Translations under genes and position numbers: made by a program
Assembly (NCBI GenBank): GCA_030267565.1
Contig: BRXU01000005.1
Span: 3,785,501 to 3,849,500 of the forward strand
DNA from: Pleodorina starrii
Taxonomy: Eukaryota; Chlorophyta; Chlorophyceae; Chlamydomonadales; Volvocaceae
Direction: 5' to 3'
Length of the DNA: 64,000 bases
Part shown: one piece after another, positions 1 through 12,676 of the stretch
Position numbering within the stretch: the stretch's first letter is position 1
How the letters are laid out: every line of letters starts with the position of its first letter
Notes under the pieces: model-generated
The model's database searches: none
What the model was told of the DNA's origin: nothing
Seen by the model: only the letters and a program-made list of their open reading frames with translations

Positions 1-3000
1 TAGTAACTTGTTGCTTTGGAAGGCCCGGGCGCCCCGAAGCATCATCGCCTGTTTTGACGACGACGCTGCCGCCGGAGTCCGATGAGTTCATTCAGAATCA
101 TTGCAAGGTGCGATTACATGAAAACGGGGTAGAATCTAGGTCTCAAAGCTCGAGCTTCTCAGAGTCGAGCGGTTTCGATGAGGTGGGCATGCCTCGGCGC
201 CTGATAGGGATACATTCAGCTTTCCCTACATCTATTCATAGACTTACAGTTTAAATTTACTGGGGGTATGCACATCCAACTCGGAATGGGTCCGTCATTG
301 TAGGCGCTGCAGTTCGCTCTCAACGCGTTGGAGGGAGATGGCTTTGAGGCGCGCTTACCCATGCTCGCATCCACAGTTCAGGAGCACCTTGGTCCGTTTG
401 CCATCGTAAGGTCAGCGACGCCCCATGCTGTCGGGTGCCCTACTCTGTATGTATGTGCGCATGCCGCTTACGGATGGCCTCACTCGGCGGGCTGTGCCGC
501 TGCGCGCGGCCCCGACCCGGCTGGCCAAAGCCGTCGCTTACTTTGAACGTCTTTGCAGGCTTTATGGTTTGACACCCGACGACACCGATGCGCATGTGCT
601 GCACCTGGTTCAGCTGGCTGCCAGGGCGGGGCCGAGCGTGGCCGGCGGACTGCACAGCGCGGATGGCGGGCTGCTGCCGGGGCACTGCTTCACGCTGTCA
701 GCCTCCGCTGCCACCGACACAGGGAGTCCCTATCTGCTCTCACAGTCCACACACTCCTCCGGATACTCCTGGAAGGCTGACCGGGGCGAGGCACAGCAGC
801 AGCAGCAGCAACCGCTAACGCTGCTGGAACAGGCGCTGAGCAGCAAGGTCGGTTGGTAGGGACCGAGTCGGGCTCGGTGCTTGACCTTGACCTGAGAGCG
901 GGATAAGATAAGAAAAGAGATACCACAGCGAAGGGACGGAGACGGCGTTAGCGAGGAAGCTGTGGGCGGGGTAGCTGTGTGTGCATGGGGCAATCGACGT
1001 GCTTGGGCAGGTGGGATGATGAGCGACAGCCCGCCCGCTGTTTTGCATGATGCAAGCTTACGCGTACGCGTACCCCTCATGGTACATACGCATTCTGTCT
1101 CATCAATGATGCGGGTCGGGACTTGCATCACGTGTGTTGCTATCTAATGGATGCGGCCGCTGCTGACGTGGAAACGTACTGGGTGGTCGCCGCAACATGT
1201 CAGTTACGATCTCCGTATACCCGTACGGCGGAGCTTGGCAGCGTCAGCTTAACCTCTATCTTTTGCTCCCATCGCTCGTACTGTCTTCACCGTCACCTCC
1301 ACCTCCACCGTCATCGCCATCCCTCGCCGCAGACACCGGCCGTATTCCATTTTCAAGGCCCAACTAAGACACCACCGACCGGCAAGCCCGGTGCTGCTGC
1401 CAATGCGGGCTCACCCCCTGCACCTGCACCGCCGCCGCCACCGGTCCCTCTCGACTGCTCCGCCGAGTTGGGAGCCCTTCACAGCTCCGAAACCGTGGTC
1501 TTTGCAGCCGTACCACTGTTGTACGGCAAGCGACTCCTGGGGGCGCTCTGGATGGCGGTGGCTGCTGACTCCTCCTCCGGAAGCGCCGCCGCCCCCAGCT
1601 CCCAGCTGCGGCAGGCCGCCCGCAGCCAGGCCCTGCTTGGCAACGGGCCGGCACTAGAGCAGCTGGGCCTGTCCGCGTCCATGGCGCTGGCACTGGCGGC
1701 TTCGGGGGACATTGAGTACGTCTCCTGGCTGTCAGGCTGCGTGCGGCGGCTGGCGGGCTGCACCAACCTGCACACGCTGGTGGCGTGCGTGTGCTCTATG
1801 CTGTCCAAGCACGTGCGGCTGCGCTTCCACGCCGACGCAGCGGTGCAGAGCGCGCTAGTGCCCGAGCCAGATTCGCAGGTCGCTTTCATGCTCTGCCCCG
1901 AAATCAACAGGCTCGCGGGTCCCGCCAACAGTGGTGGCGGCGGCGGCGGCTCGCTGGGGTCGTGTCGGCAGCTGAAGGCCCACAGCAGCGCCCGCGACCT
2001 TCTGATGTCGGCCCACTCCTCCTCCTGGGTTAACACGGCGGCGGCGGCGGCGGTTCAGCCGGGCCAGGGGCTGGTGCAGCATCCGCGGTGGGTCGGTTTG
2101 CCTGCCTGGTTTATTTGGGCCGGGCTCGAGAAGGTTATGATTATTGACTTTTTGTGTGCACCGCTATGGTTGCTTGCTGGCCAGTTGTTGTGTGTGGTGC
2201 GTCCATCCATCCATCCATTCATTCTATTCTTCCACGCAAACAGGAACTCCAGTGGACGGCCGCTCAAGCTACTCCGGCGCGCGTCATCTCAAACCATGCT
2301 ACAGAAACACGACTCGGGTGCCGCAGCCGCTGCCGCAGCAGCAGCAGCAGCAACGGCAGCAGCAGCTGCAGCAGCAGCTGGCGGCAAGGGTGCCACCGCT
2401 CCTCGTGGCCATACAGCGATGGCAGCCGTGGGCCCGCAGACGGCTCCAGGAGCGTTTTTGCACGGGCCATTGCTCACCTCACCGTTTACTACTGCCCCTG
2501 CCGACTCCTTGGGCAGCGAGCGTGAGGCACTGGAGGGCAGTAGCACGCCCCGCACAGCCCGCTTCCTCGCTGCCGCAGGTGCGGGGGGGCCCGCGTCCGC
2601 CATGCTGTCCCTTCCGGTGCTGTTCATGAGCGCCAAGGCCTTCCAGCTCTCCCACACGCTCCTGTCGCGGCTGGTGGGCGGCGCGAGGAAACGGCAGCCG
2701 GCAGTGGAGCAGCAGCAGGTACCCACGGGCATCATTGTCGCCGACACGGCGCGCCACATGGCCGACGTGCGGCAGCCGTCTCGCGACGTGTGCATGTTGA
2801 TCGGCTCCAAGGGTGCCGTGACGGGCACCATCTGGCAGCAGCAGCAGCAGCCGGGCGGCAGCGGCAGCATTGGCAGCGCGGGCATGGGCATCCATACCGT
2901 GCTGGACCAGTCGGGCGGGCGCAGTGGGCCGGCCTCACTGCTGCTGCTGGCTATGGAGGTGGCGGAGGGCGGCTGCATGCTGGGGTTGTACGTGGCCTTC

Positions 3001-6000
3001 CCGACGCTCATGCCACAGCCGCTGCTGGTGGCCGCTCGAGACAGCTGCGAACAGCTGCTGCGACAGGTGGGCCGGGAGCCCGGGACGGGTGGGGCGGGTG
3101 GGCTGGGCGGGCTGGCACCACAATCCATGGTTGGATTTGCTGCCAATTTCCCTTCATGTGCGTGCAAGCCATGTTGCATCACTCCATCCGCCGCTCATCG
3201 CTCAAGTATGTATGTATGTATGTATATATGCGCATTTTGCAGATGCTGGTGGATTTAGTTCGCCACAAGCTGCAGACACCCGAACTAGGTGAGGAGCCCT
3301 GTTAGGGAGCGTGTCTGTAGCCGGTTGACTGGCAGCAGCCGGTGGCAGCCGGTGTGTAGGCTGGTACGTATGAGCCACATCCATCCATCGCCCCGCGTTT
3401 CTTGCTCCACGCACGCCGGAGTTTATTTGCCGGGCGTATGCGTCGTCGTCATTGCCGCCTCCATAAATCTTTGTTGTGTATGGGCGGCGGATGCTGCACC
3501 TGTCTGTCTTGATAGGATTCCTGCAAAACCCCAAAACCCTTACGACCACTCACCCACACGTATGCTTGCCGTTCATCAACCTTCTCCCGCACTTTGGCCC
3601 CTCTGCGCTCTGTGCGACCGACCGACAGGCCCCGACCTGGACACCCTTCGCGCTGGCGTGCCGGGCTCCTACGTGTCTGTCAGTCGCGTCCGGGACCACG
3701 TAGACCGACTGCAACCGCCGATGGACTCTCTGGGCGCCGGCCCTGCTGCTGCTGCTGCTACTGCTGCTGCTACTGCAAGCGAGCGACTGGTGCCACAGCC
3801 GCAAGTGCCCACACCAAGACAGGACCTCGAGGCCGCCCTTTCACAGCGCATGGCAGCCTGGAATGCGCAGGGGTCGAGGCAGGGGCAGGGCGGCTGCGGC
3901 CTGGGTTCTCCTGCACACGGGCAGAGCGGCGGCAGCGGCCAGAAGGCCAGTGGTGGCGGCGGTGGCGTTGGCAAGGAGATCGAGGCGCCGCCGCCAGCAG
4001 CCATATCCCCCACACTGTCGCGCTCGCGCCTCACACAGGGCTCTCTGCGCACTCCTTCCCTGACCGCGGAGCCGGTAGCGACTGCAGCCACCGCACGGGC
4101 CTCGAGCCTTCTGTTGGACTCACCCTCTCCTGGAGGCGCCGAGGCTCAGGACACGGGTACGGACACCGGATGGCGGGATGCGTGGGCGGGACGGAAATTA
4201 CGGAGGAGGAAAGGGCGGGTGCGGGGCCGGGCATGCAGCGGGCCGGGCATCCACGCACTCCACTGCTACCGTATATATATACGGCTCTGCAGCTGACAAG
4301 CCGACCAGCCGACCAGCCGCTCTGTTATTTCTCCACTCTCGAGGCTCGACCGATGCCAAGCCTGCCTTCCGCTGACGCTGTATCCCGCCCTGATGTGCGT
4401 GCAAACGTGTGTGCAGCAGGTGCATCGGACAAGGAAGGCGGCGCCCCGCGGGCGGCGTATGCGGCAGCCAATCTCATCTTTGCGCGCTCCAGCTGGGCAG
4501 CAGGCGCGGCCCCCGCCAGCCCCAGCTCCCACCTCGCGCCCACGACTTCCGCTGCGTCGGGCCCGGCAGCAGCGTGCCTGGAGGTGGCAGCAGAGCCGTC
4601 CAGCACGGGCACGCAGCACATCGGCGGCGGCGGCGGCGGCCTTCTCATGACGTACAACGCATGCTTGGTTCGCAGCGGCGGCGGGCCCAGCTGTGGCGGC
4701 AACATGGGCAGCGCAGGGGGCGGCTGTGCGTCGCCTGTGATGCTAGACTCGAATGCTGAGGGCGCCTGCCATCAGGAGGGGCAGTTCACGCACCAGCAGC
4801 AGGCTGCCTTGATGACAGTGCACGGCGTGGACGACACTGTGGGGATGCGGGGCATGATGGGGGCGCTGGTGGAGAGCATTATGACCACGCTGAGGGTTAG
4901 TGCCTCAGAGGTCGCCGAGCTGTCGAGCCACGGGTGAGTGTGAGTGTGCGTGTGCGTGTGCGTGTGTGTCGGTCCGCACGCAATCAAGAGGCGGCGTGCG
5001 CTGGTGTGTGCGTGTGTGGCTGTTGCTTGAGTGGATGCATGGGCGCGATGTGCGTGCCTTATTTGCTTGGCTATCTAGCTGCTGGGATGGATGGGTTTCG
5101 TCCTTGCTGCAGCTGGAAAAAGGGGGCTCTGCAGGCTGATGATGAGGGCGCGGGGCCCAAGAACGGAACGTGAAGAGAGTTGTTTTGGGGGCACACCGTC
5201 ATAATGCATTCCTATCCCAAATGAACAGCCTGCCGTTTTAAACATGTTTTACAAGCCCTTGGTTCAAGCTTAATTCTTTATTGTGTGGGATTTACATGAC
5301 CAGCTGCGTGCATTACGTCGTCCAAAGCTCCCTCCCTTCCTCCCTTCCTCCCTTCCTCCCTCGCTCCCTCGCTCCCTCCCTCCCTCGCTCCCTTCCTCCC
5401 AGCGGTGACTTGGCCCACACGCGTGCTGTTGAGGGCCTGGATGACTTGCACCTGTCCGAGGTGCTGGGGCACGGGGCCAGTGGGGTGGTGCTGAGAGGCA
5501 CGCTAGGCACAGTGCCGGTGGCGGTCAAGGTGAGCAGCGGGGGGGCAGCGGGGGAGGCACGGGTGCGGAAGGACAGAGAGGGCTGTGGGAAGGGGTTTTA
5601 TAGATAGGGAATAACAACAATAATAAGAGGGCGGGGAGCGCGGGGTGCCATGAGGGGTTTTGCAGAACGCCATGGGGCGAGCGGGGGAGTACCGCCGAAA
5701 AGATAGGATCCCTTACTTGATGGCGATTCTACCTGGAACCAACCATACAACAGGTTCTTGTTTTGGGCCAGGTAGGGCGCAATTTGGGTTTCAAGGGGTG
5801 CACCAGCCGGGACCTGCCGTCCTTTCATCCCGTCTGCTCGGTGACGCCTTTGTGCATCTGTTTCCGTAAGGAGGCAGGCAGCAGTACTGTAACAATTAGA
5901 GAGGCCGTAGATTCACACACACGGTCTCTGCGTGCATGCTGCTGTGATCAGCAGAAGGAAAGGACCCTTCGGTACGGTATTGAATTAAATTGGATTACTA

Positions 6001-9000
6001 CCGAGCCCGGGTCCCGCCTCGCCACGCCACGCCACGCACTTACGCGCGCTTGGATTGCACCTGCCGCCGACACGCACCTGCCTGCAGCTGATGGAGATGC
6101 CGGACGTTGACCAGGACAGCGACCATGAGGACGGCCAGGACGGCGACCAGGACGGCGAGCTGTCCGCCGCGGCTCCTCGGGAACACAAGGCCGAGGGGGC
6201 CAGCAGAAGCAGGGACCACAGCAGGCGTTGCCGTCACCATCAGCAGCTGCAGCAGCCGCAGCCGCTAACGATGCTGACACTCGAGGAGCCGCTGGTCAAG
6301 TCACTGACATCCATGGCAGCTACCGGCAGCAGTGGCGCCAGCGCCGAACTGATGCGGGCGGCCGGCATACAGCAGGACCTGACACCGCCCCCGCATCGGC
6401 AGCAGCAGCAGGTGCGAGGGAAGCAGGAGCCGCAGCACCCACAGCAGCAGCAGGAGCAGGAGCAGGCGCATTGCGGTGACAGCAGGCGGAATTGGCCCTG
6501 GCGGCAGCAGCAGAGGACAGAGTCCGAGGAGATGCGCGCCCGGCGCAATATGCTGCGTAATGCCATGGAGCTGGCAGTGATGCGGCTTGTGAGCCACGTG
6601 TGTATCGTACAGGTACGGGCACGTAGGGCGGGGCGGTCATCATGGCTTGCAGCACGCGCGTGCAGCTTCTACCGTATTCTAGCTGGGATTGATTGCAGAG
6701 GAGCGATTCGGGTTTTGGTTTTTAGGGTATGACGGGCCGACTGTACTGTAATGTACACTGTACAGTACGCTATGGTGTTGTACACTGTGCACTACTGATC
6801 TGTTCACGATGCGATAGACGTGCAGCTGCAGTAGCCACAGTAGCCAAGCCCGTCGGTCGGTGCAATGATGACTGACTGAATGACGGGCAACACGCAATGA
6901 ATCCACAGGCGTTTGCCGTGTACGACAACGTTTACTTGGAACGGCTGCCGGCCGCCTCATCGGCAGCAGGAGACATCATCCTTCGGCGGCTGGGGCCCCA
7001 CCACAAGGAAGATACAGGTCGGTCGGTTGGCTGTGATGCGGGTAGAGCACGCAGGTAGAGCAGGAGCGCGCGCGGGATGCGTGCAAGCAAGGAGGCGGCG
7101 GATGCACACAGGACACGGAGATAGAGGGATTCCCTGCGCGCACACACATTACTCATTACACATACCGGCAGGCGGTGGGTTTCAGCCCCCAACCTGCACT
7201 GCCTGCCTGCTCTATCCCTGAACCCCGCCGTCATCATATATACCGGTACCTGAACTTTGTCCAGTGCCGACGATCCCCCCGCCCGCCACTGCCAACGACC
7301 CCCCGCCCGCCACTGCCGACGACCCCCCGCCCGCCACTGCCGACGACCCCCCGCCCGCCACTGCCGCCCCGCCCCGCCCCGCCCCCGAGCAGGCGGCTCC
7401 CCCATCTGCACCGCCATCGTTCAGGAGCTGTGTGACTGCGGCACACTGGCAGATGTGCTGGCGGACCGCAACTTCCCGGCGCTCGTGATCAGCGCCGGCG
7501 GCGGCAGCGCCAGCACCAGCGGCAGCAAGGGGGCGCACCCGCACCCGTCGGGCACCCGCCGCGGCAGGGCCGCAGCGGCAGCGGACTGCGGGCGTAAGGA
7601 GATTGACATGAGGGTATGTATGTACATACGGCAAGCCTGTTTGTGTCACGGCGGCCGCTCGGCCTCTGTTGTCACCGTCCGTGCGTGCGTGCGCACCACC
7701 CGCCCGCCACCCGCCCACCACACGCCCTTGGATGTGACCCCACCCGCAACCTCGTTCTCTTAGTCCCACGTTGACCTCACGTTATGTTTTCAGGGCGTGT
7801 ACCTGACACTGCTCGAGATTGCTCTGGCACTGAAGCATCTGCACTCGAGGCGGCTGGTGCACAGAGGTACGTGCGCCCCTTGCGGCGGGATGGAGTCGTT
7901 CGGGAGTCATTCGGGGCAGGGATTTTTCAATCCGGTCAGATTGGCGCTCGGCAGTTGGCGGTTGGCAGTTGGCGGGTTGATGAGTGGCATCACATCAGCC
8001 CGAGTCAAGGGCCGCGCGGCTGCTATCCTGCTGCTATATACGCTACTGAAGGTGCACAAGGTCGAAGGTGCTGCCGCGCGCCGCTCACCACTTGTCCGCG
8101 CCCGCACCCCTACCTGCCTCCGCCCCTCCGGCCTACCTGCTGCCCTCCCGTCTGCTGGGCGCCCTGCCTCCATCCATCCTTTCCCCACCCAGACGTCAAG
8201 CCCGCCAACATCCTGCTCAAGAGCAGTCCGGGCGACCCCCGGGGCTGGACCTGCAAGTTGGCGGACTTTGGGTTTGCACTGGTGCTGGACCAACAGGTGA
8301 CTGGGGCAGGGCGAGGCGGGAAGGGAATGGAGGGATCGGAGGGGGCCGGGTGTGCGGGCGTGGTTCCGGAGCAATGAAGGTGAAACCGCAGCAGCAATGG
8401 GGCGGAGGCGACCGGACGGAGGAGGTTTCGGGGCGGGGTGGTTTGACTTCAGGTTGACGTCTAGTTGACGGACAAGGCAGGGGAGGGATGTGGAGGTGAG
8501 GTGAGGAGCCGCCGCTGGAGGATCTTAGGGTTTGTTAGGGGACCTATTTCTGTGCAGCAGCCGCGATATGCATGGCGCCTGGGTACAAACAAAGTGAGAG
8601 ACGGGCCGCCCCGCCGGCTGCTGTAGTAAGTCGGTGTGCGGCCCTTGCGACCTAGCCGTACCCTTAGCCTGTAATAAGAGAGCGTAGAGTCGCTCTCCCT
8701 CCCACCATCCATCCATCTCCTCGAGCGAGAGGCCTTCCGCGTGCACCTCAACACTAGTTATGCCTTGCTGCGACCCCTGCCGCTGCCGCTGTTGCGTCAT
8801 CAGGACAAGGTGGCAGATGCCAAGGACGAGTGCAACAAGCCGCCGCAGAGTCCCGGCGGCGGCTTACCCCTTTTCCTCCCCGGTACCGGCACCGGCACCG
8901 GCTCCTTCAGCAGCGGCAGCAACGGCGCGGGCGGCCGCACCTGGTTCACCATTCAGGCGCAAGCCAGCGGCACCGTTACGCACATGGCGCCGGAGGCGGT

Positions 9001-9748
9001 GCTCAAGAGTGAGTGCGGAGGCCCGTGGTTGGCCACTTGCGCGCGTGGGTTTCAGGCCCTCGGGGTGGGGTCGGGAGCCTGCATTCTGTAGTGTCCGGCT
9101 CTCCGTTGGGTATACGGTATGTCATGGGGAAATGCGCTGACCTGGCTCGCATAACCGGCCGGTCCTTTTCAAAAGGCATGATGAAAAATAACGCGTTCGC
9201 ATCCACGTTCGATCTCCCACCTACCCCCTTTCCGCCTCTCCCTGCCGTGCCTCCGCCTCGCCCTCCCCTGCCTCTCAGACTCCCGCATCGACGCCTCGGT
9301 GGACATTTTCGCGCTGGGCATCATTTTTTGGGAGCTGGTTTGCGGCCGAGGACAGCGGCCCTATCGCCACCTGGAGCCGGCGGCCATCCCCGCGGCCGTG
9401 GTGGCGGGCTTGCGACCCGTGTTCGGAGCTGACGTGCCCGCGCCGTACAGGTACGGCACTGCGGCGATACCTTTGCCGACGCATTTGTTTTTTGGTTGCG
9501 TGGTTTCCAGCTCTGGGCTTCAGGGCTCTGTTCGCGGTCCGCTGCCCCGCACTCTGGGCCCAGTCGGATCGACTCCAAACGTCGCCCTCAAACCATTCGC
9601 CCAAACCACCCACCCATCCATCCACCCCCTCCGCCCGCCCAGGAAAATGGCTCAGGCCTGCTGGGCTCAGGAGCCGCACCGCCGGCCACGTGCCGCCGAT
9701 GTGGTTTCCTTCATCAAAAGCCAGCTGGCGGGGATGACGACGGATTAG
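1..9748 (+). CDS. TKL-type Ser/Thr protein kinase with long regulatory N-terminus (5' end outside window)
   Basis: Seventeen phase-compatible exons: 1(partial)-107, 313-410, 559-847, 1333-2087, 2244-3066, 3243-3288, 3629-4156, 4420-4933, 5403-5529, 6088-6612, 6909-7017, 7393-7613, 7794-7866, 8193-8296, 8804-9008, 9279-9450, 9643-9748 (TAG stop). The first three joins are the least certain. Kinase landmarks in order: Gly-rich loop GHGASGVV and VAVK lysine (exon 5403), alpha-C segment with MELAVMRLVSH (6088), hinge VQELCDCGTLADVL (7393), LVHRDVKPANILL spanning the 7866/8193 junction, LADFGFAL, THMAPEAV (8804), then DIFALGIIFWEL. THMAPE and the hinge style are typical of the expanded TKL kinases of volvocine algae. 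The N-terminal exons (1333-2087) read FAAVPLLYGKRLLGALWMAV, which resembles a GAF domain (inference). Long Gln/Gly/Ala inserts sit before alpha-C and in the activation segment. Substrate and ligand are unknown. Acceptor 4417/4420 is a NAGNAG tandem. Confidence 0.85.
7268..7366. repeat. 24-bp tandem repeat inside a kinase intron
   Basis: About four copies of a C-rich 24-bp unit (core gaccccccgcccgccactgc) lie in the 7018-7392 intron, just before the exon that encodes the kinase hinge. 24 bp is a multiple of three, so the repeat makes an artificial Pro/Ala open frame in several phases. Splice phase places it outside the coding sequence. Confidence 0.8.
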
Positions 9749-10060
9749 CGGAGGAGCGGATTGGAGGGGAGCGGAGTGGGGAGGAGCGGATTGGAGGGGA
9801 GCGGAGTGGGGAGGAGCGGATTGGAGGGGAGCGGAGTGGGGAGGAGCGGAGTGGGGAGGAGCGGATTGGAGGGGAGCGGAGTGGGGAGGAGCGGATTGGA
9901 GGGGAGCGGATTGGAGGGGAGCGGAGGGGAGCGGAGTGGGAAGGAGCGGAGTGGGAAGGAGCGGAGTGGGGAGGAGCGGATTGGAGGGGAGCGGAGTGGA
10001 GCGGAGTGGGAAGGAGCGGAGTGGGGAGGAGCGGAGGGGGAGGAATGGAGGCACATACTA
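9749..10060. repeat. GGAGCGGA minisatellite abutting the kinase stop codon
   Basis: An array built of roughly 10-bp submotifs (ggagcggatt, ggaggggagc, ggagtgggga) forms ~30-bp units repeated with shuffling over ~310 bp. It begins at the base after the TAG at 9746-9748, so it should be the start of the 3' UTR. It contains no stop in several frames and yields long spurious ORFs on both strands. Confidence 0.9.
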
Positions 10061-12676
10061 CGGGCAAGCGATTGACGTGATGTGCCTCTTCCGGTGAGTG
10101 CGTGCGTGACACGCGCGTGCGAGCGCTGCTGGCGCTGTCCACTCCTTTCGGTCTTGAGTGGTCCCTCGCTTGCAACCCAGTGCAGTGCAGTGCAGTGCAG
10201 TGCAGTGCCTCCCCGTTGAAAAACCCCATCGTGTTGAATATCCTTCCCTCTGTATGTGGGGTGCCTGCCCCGCACAGCAGCAGCGAGTGGTTGAGGCTTG
10301 AGGGGTATATGTCTTCACGGAGTGAGGAGGTGGTGCACGTGTGCATACGCCGCAATGTACGGCATTTAAGCGTCGGTGCGGCGCTGGGGACGATGGAGCT
10401 GATCTACCGGTATATCCCTAATTGTATCATGTGGTAGCTTTCCCTGAAGTGGGGGCTGCGCTCTGCATGCAACTTGACCGTCATTTTTGCTGCTGTGAGG
10501 AGCGGCAAAGGCTTATCCCGCGTATGCTCAGGACCGGGCAGCCGCGAGGAGCTCATAATTGATAGGAGAGCGGAGATTGCAGCACAAGGGGTGTGTGCGG
10601 GTGTGAACTTGCGTGCGTGCGTGTTTGCGTGCGTGGTTGCGTGCGAATTTGCGTCTTTGCGTGTTTGCGCGTTTGCGCGCTTTGCAGCGCGGTGGGGCCG
10701 TGCACAGCTACCTAGCGCTGCAAAAGTGCTTACTAATGCCGTACCGAACTGTACCACCCGGGCGGCGGTGCGTGGCCGCCGGGCGCGCGGACATCCAGCC
10801 GCGCTGTCGTACTCACGGACAGCGAGCGAGAGGCCCCTGCCGGTCAGCCCACATACTTATCCTCACCGTGCCTCGGGTTTTCGCGAGGACTGTGGCCCTA
10901 AATCATCTGAGGTAGAAGGTATGAGGGCAAGGTGGCAATATTGCGCTGTTGCGGTGCGCTGAATGGAGTGCAATAGACTGCAGGTGCGGTGCCTGCGTGC
11001 TGCCGGATGCGTGCGTGTGAGGCTCCGCGCTCTTTCTCCGCGTTCCTCTTCTAGCTTTGGCCGACGAACGACGGTTAATATATGTGTTATCCGCATTTAT
11101 CTTATTGCCGCAGTGGTGCGCTCACTGCAGCTGATTTGCCAACTGATTGCCGTACGTACTGTGGGGACGTTGGCCAACTGCCGGCGGCCGCCCCCCGCCC
11201 GCTCCCCGGTGCATGGCTTTTCAGAACTTGTGTTATCTTCTATCTTCTGCTGACAACCCAGCAGCAGTGCGCGGCGCACCCGCCGTCGCACGCACGGAAA
11301 TTAGTTTGATGGTTCACCTTGCTGTGGGATGGAGACCAGGCCGGAGAGATATAGTTGGAGAGAATGGGATGGACGAGAACAATTATTTAACGATCGATGC
11401 TCGCTTGCTTGCCAGCAGCAAACTCGCGCTCTGGGTGCGGCTTCACTCGCCGCTAGATAGGGAGCGATCCTCTGTTATTGGTTTGTTTGTATGTATCGCT
11501 GCTGTGAACGTACGTACAGTTGCCCGCTGCAGTGGTGACGGTTGTGCACGTAAGGGATCGTTTGCGGCCGGCTGTTGCGTTTTTGGGGGTGTGTTCGGTA
11601 GCTCGTTGGGTCTGAGGACGGATGGTCGAACCTCCATAGTGTTCGGAGCCCCCCCTCGCCCGGTAGGGTAATCGGTCGCCCGGTGTGTATGTGCGACGAG
11701 GTGGGTGCAAACTTACGCCTATCCACAGCGAATAGTTCGTTGCCCCGTCGGTGATTCGGGCTTCCCTACCTCATGAGCACCATGCCACCTACCCAACTGA
11801 TGTGCGAGAGGGGCTACCGAATGTGAGCGAGATTCGCGCGAGGCTTAGATAGGAGAGCGACGTATGAGGACGTATGCTCGGCTCGGTCTGTCCATTCTTT
11901 CTTTTTCCTCCAAAAGGCAATCAAGCGGCACTTCAAAACAATCTGTGGCTACGTGCGTGCGGTGTGCGGCGCGTGTCGGTGTACGGTTTATAATTAACGG
12001 TCTGTACGTACGGTGCCGTACTACTGCGTGTTATTAGTTGGTTGTTTGGTGGGCACAGCCACCGAAATCCCAATGCACATCCCAATGGCGGCCATAAGTC
12101 CACCACCGCCGCCTCCGCGATACATCCCGACTACAACTGCTGGCCGATACTGTCCCTGCTCAGTACCTTTGGGGTGGCTGGCTGGGGCCGTGGGGCAGCA
12201 GATGGGGCGCGCGCGGGCGAGGTTCCGTCGTCCGTCCGTCTGTCCGTCCATCCGCACATCGCGTCACATTGTGTCCGCCGCATCAGATCGTGCTGCTGTT
12301 GATGATGAGGATGGGGTGGGCCACGGACAGTGCACGGGAGGTTGGCCGTCGGGGTTGAAGGGCCGCTGCTGGCCGCCCGCCTGCACCCAGCGCGGCGGGG
12401 GAGGTCGGACCCGGGCGGCCGCCATAGGCCCGGTCCGTGCTGCGTGCTCCCTGAGAGGGCAGAGCCGTCACATACCATCCTCCGGTTGCTTGGGGGGGAG
12501 CGCCGGCGAGTTCTGTGTGCGTGCGTTGGTCCCCCTCGTTGACGGGGGCCCATGGGTACTTCTGGTGAGGCACCGCGTGTCTGGGTGGTAGGGTTCTAGG
12601 GTACCCTAGCGAGGGTGGACTACTTTTAGGGTTTGCCTTGATTCTGGTCGCGGTCGAGGAGAGGAAGGAGTTTTTT
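10061..12676. other. Intergenic, no supported gene
   Basis: Open frames here are short, overlap on opposite strands, and show no domain, convincing splice structure or TGTAA signal. Visible structure is limited to a (gcagt)n run at about 10,181-10,207 and (gtgcgtgc)-type runs near 10,600. Part of it may be kinase 3' UTR. Confidence 0.5.

Noticed and set aside
3289..3628. Upstream extension of the 3,629-4,156 kinase frame to 3,289
   Set aside because: A good donor at 3,289 and acceptor before 3,629 with matching phase show that this part is intron.
7268..7366. Regular repeats resembling a CRISPR array
   Set aside because: The units are directly tandem without unique spacers, lie in a eukaryotic intron, and no cas genes are present.
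9275..10355. Long minus-strand frames rich in Pro-Leu-Arg-Ser
   Set aside because: They are translations of the minisatellite and kinase exons in the wrong strand.
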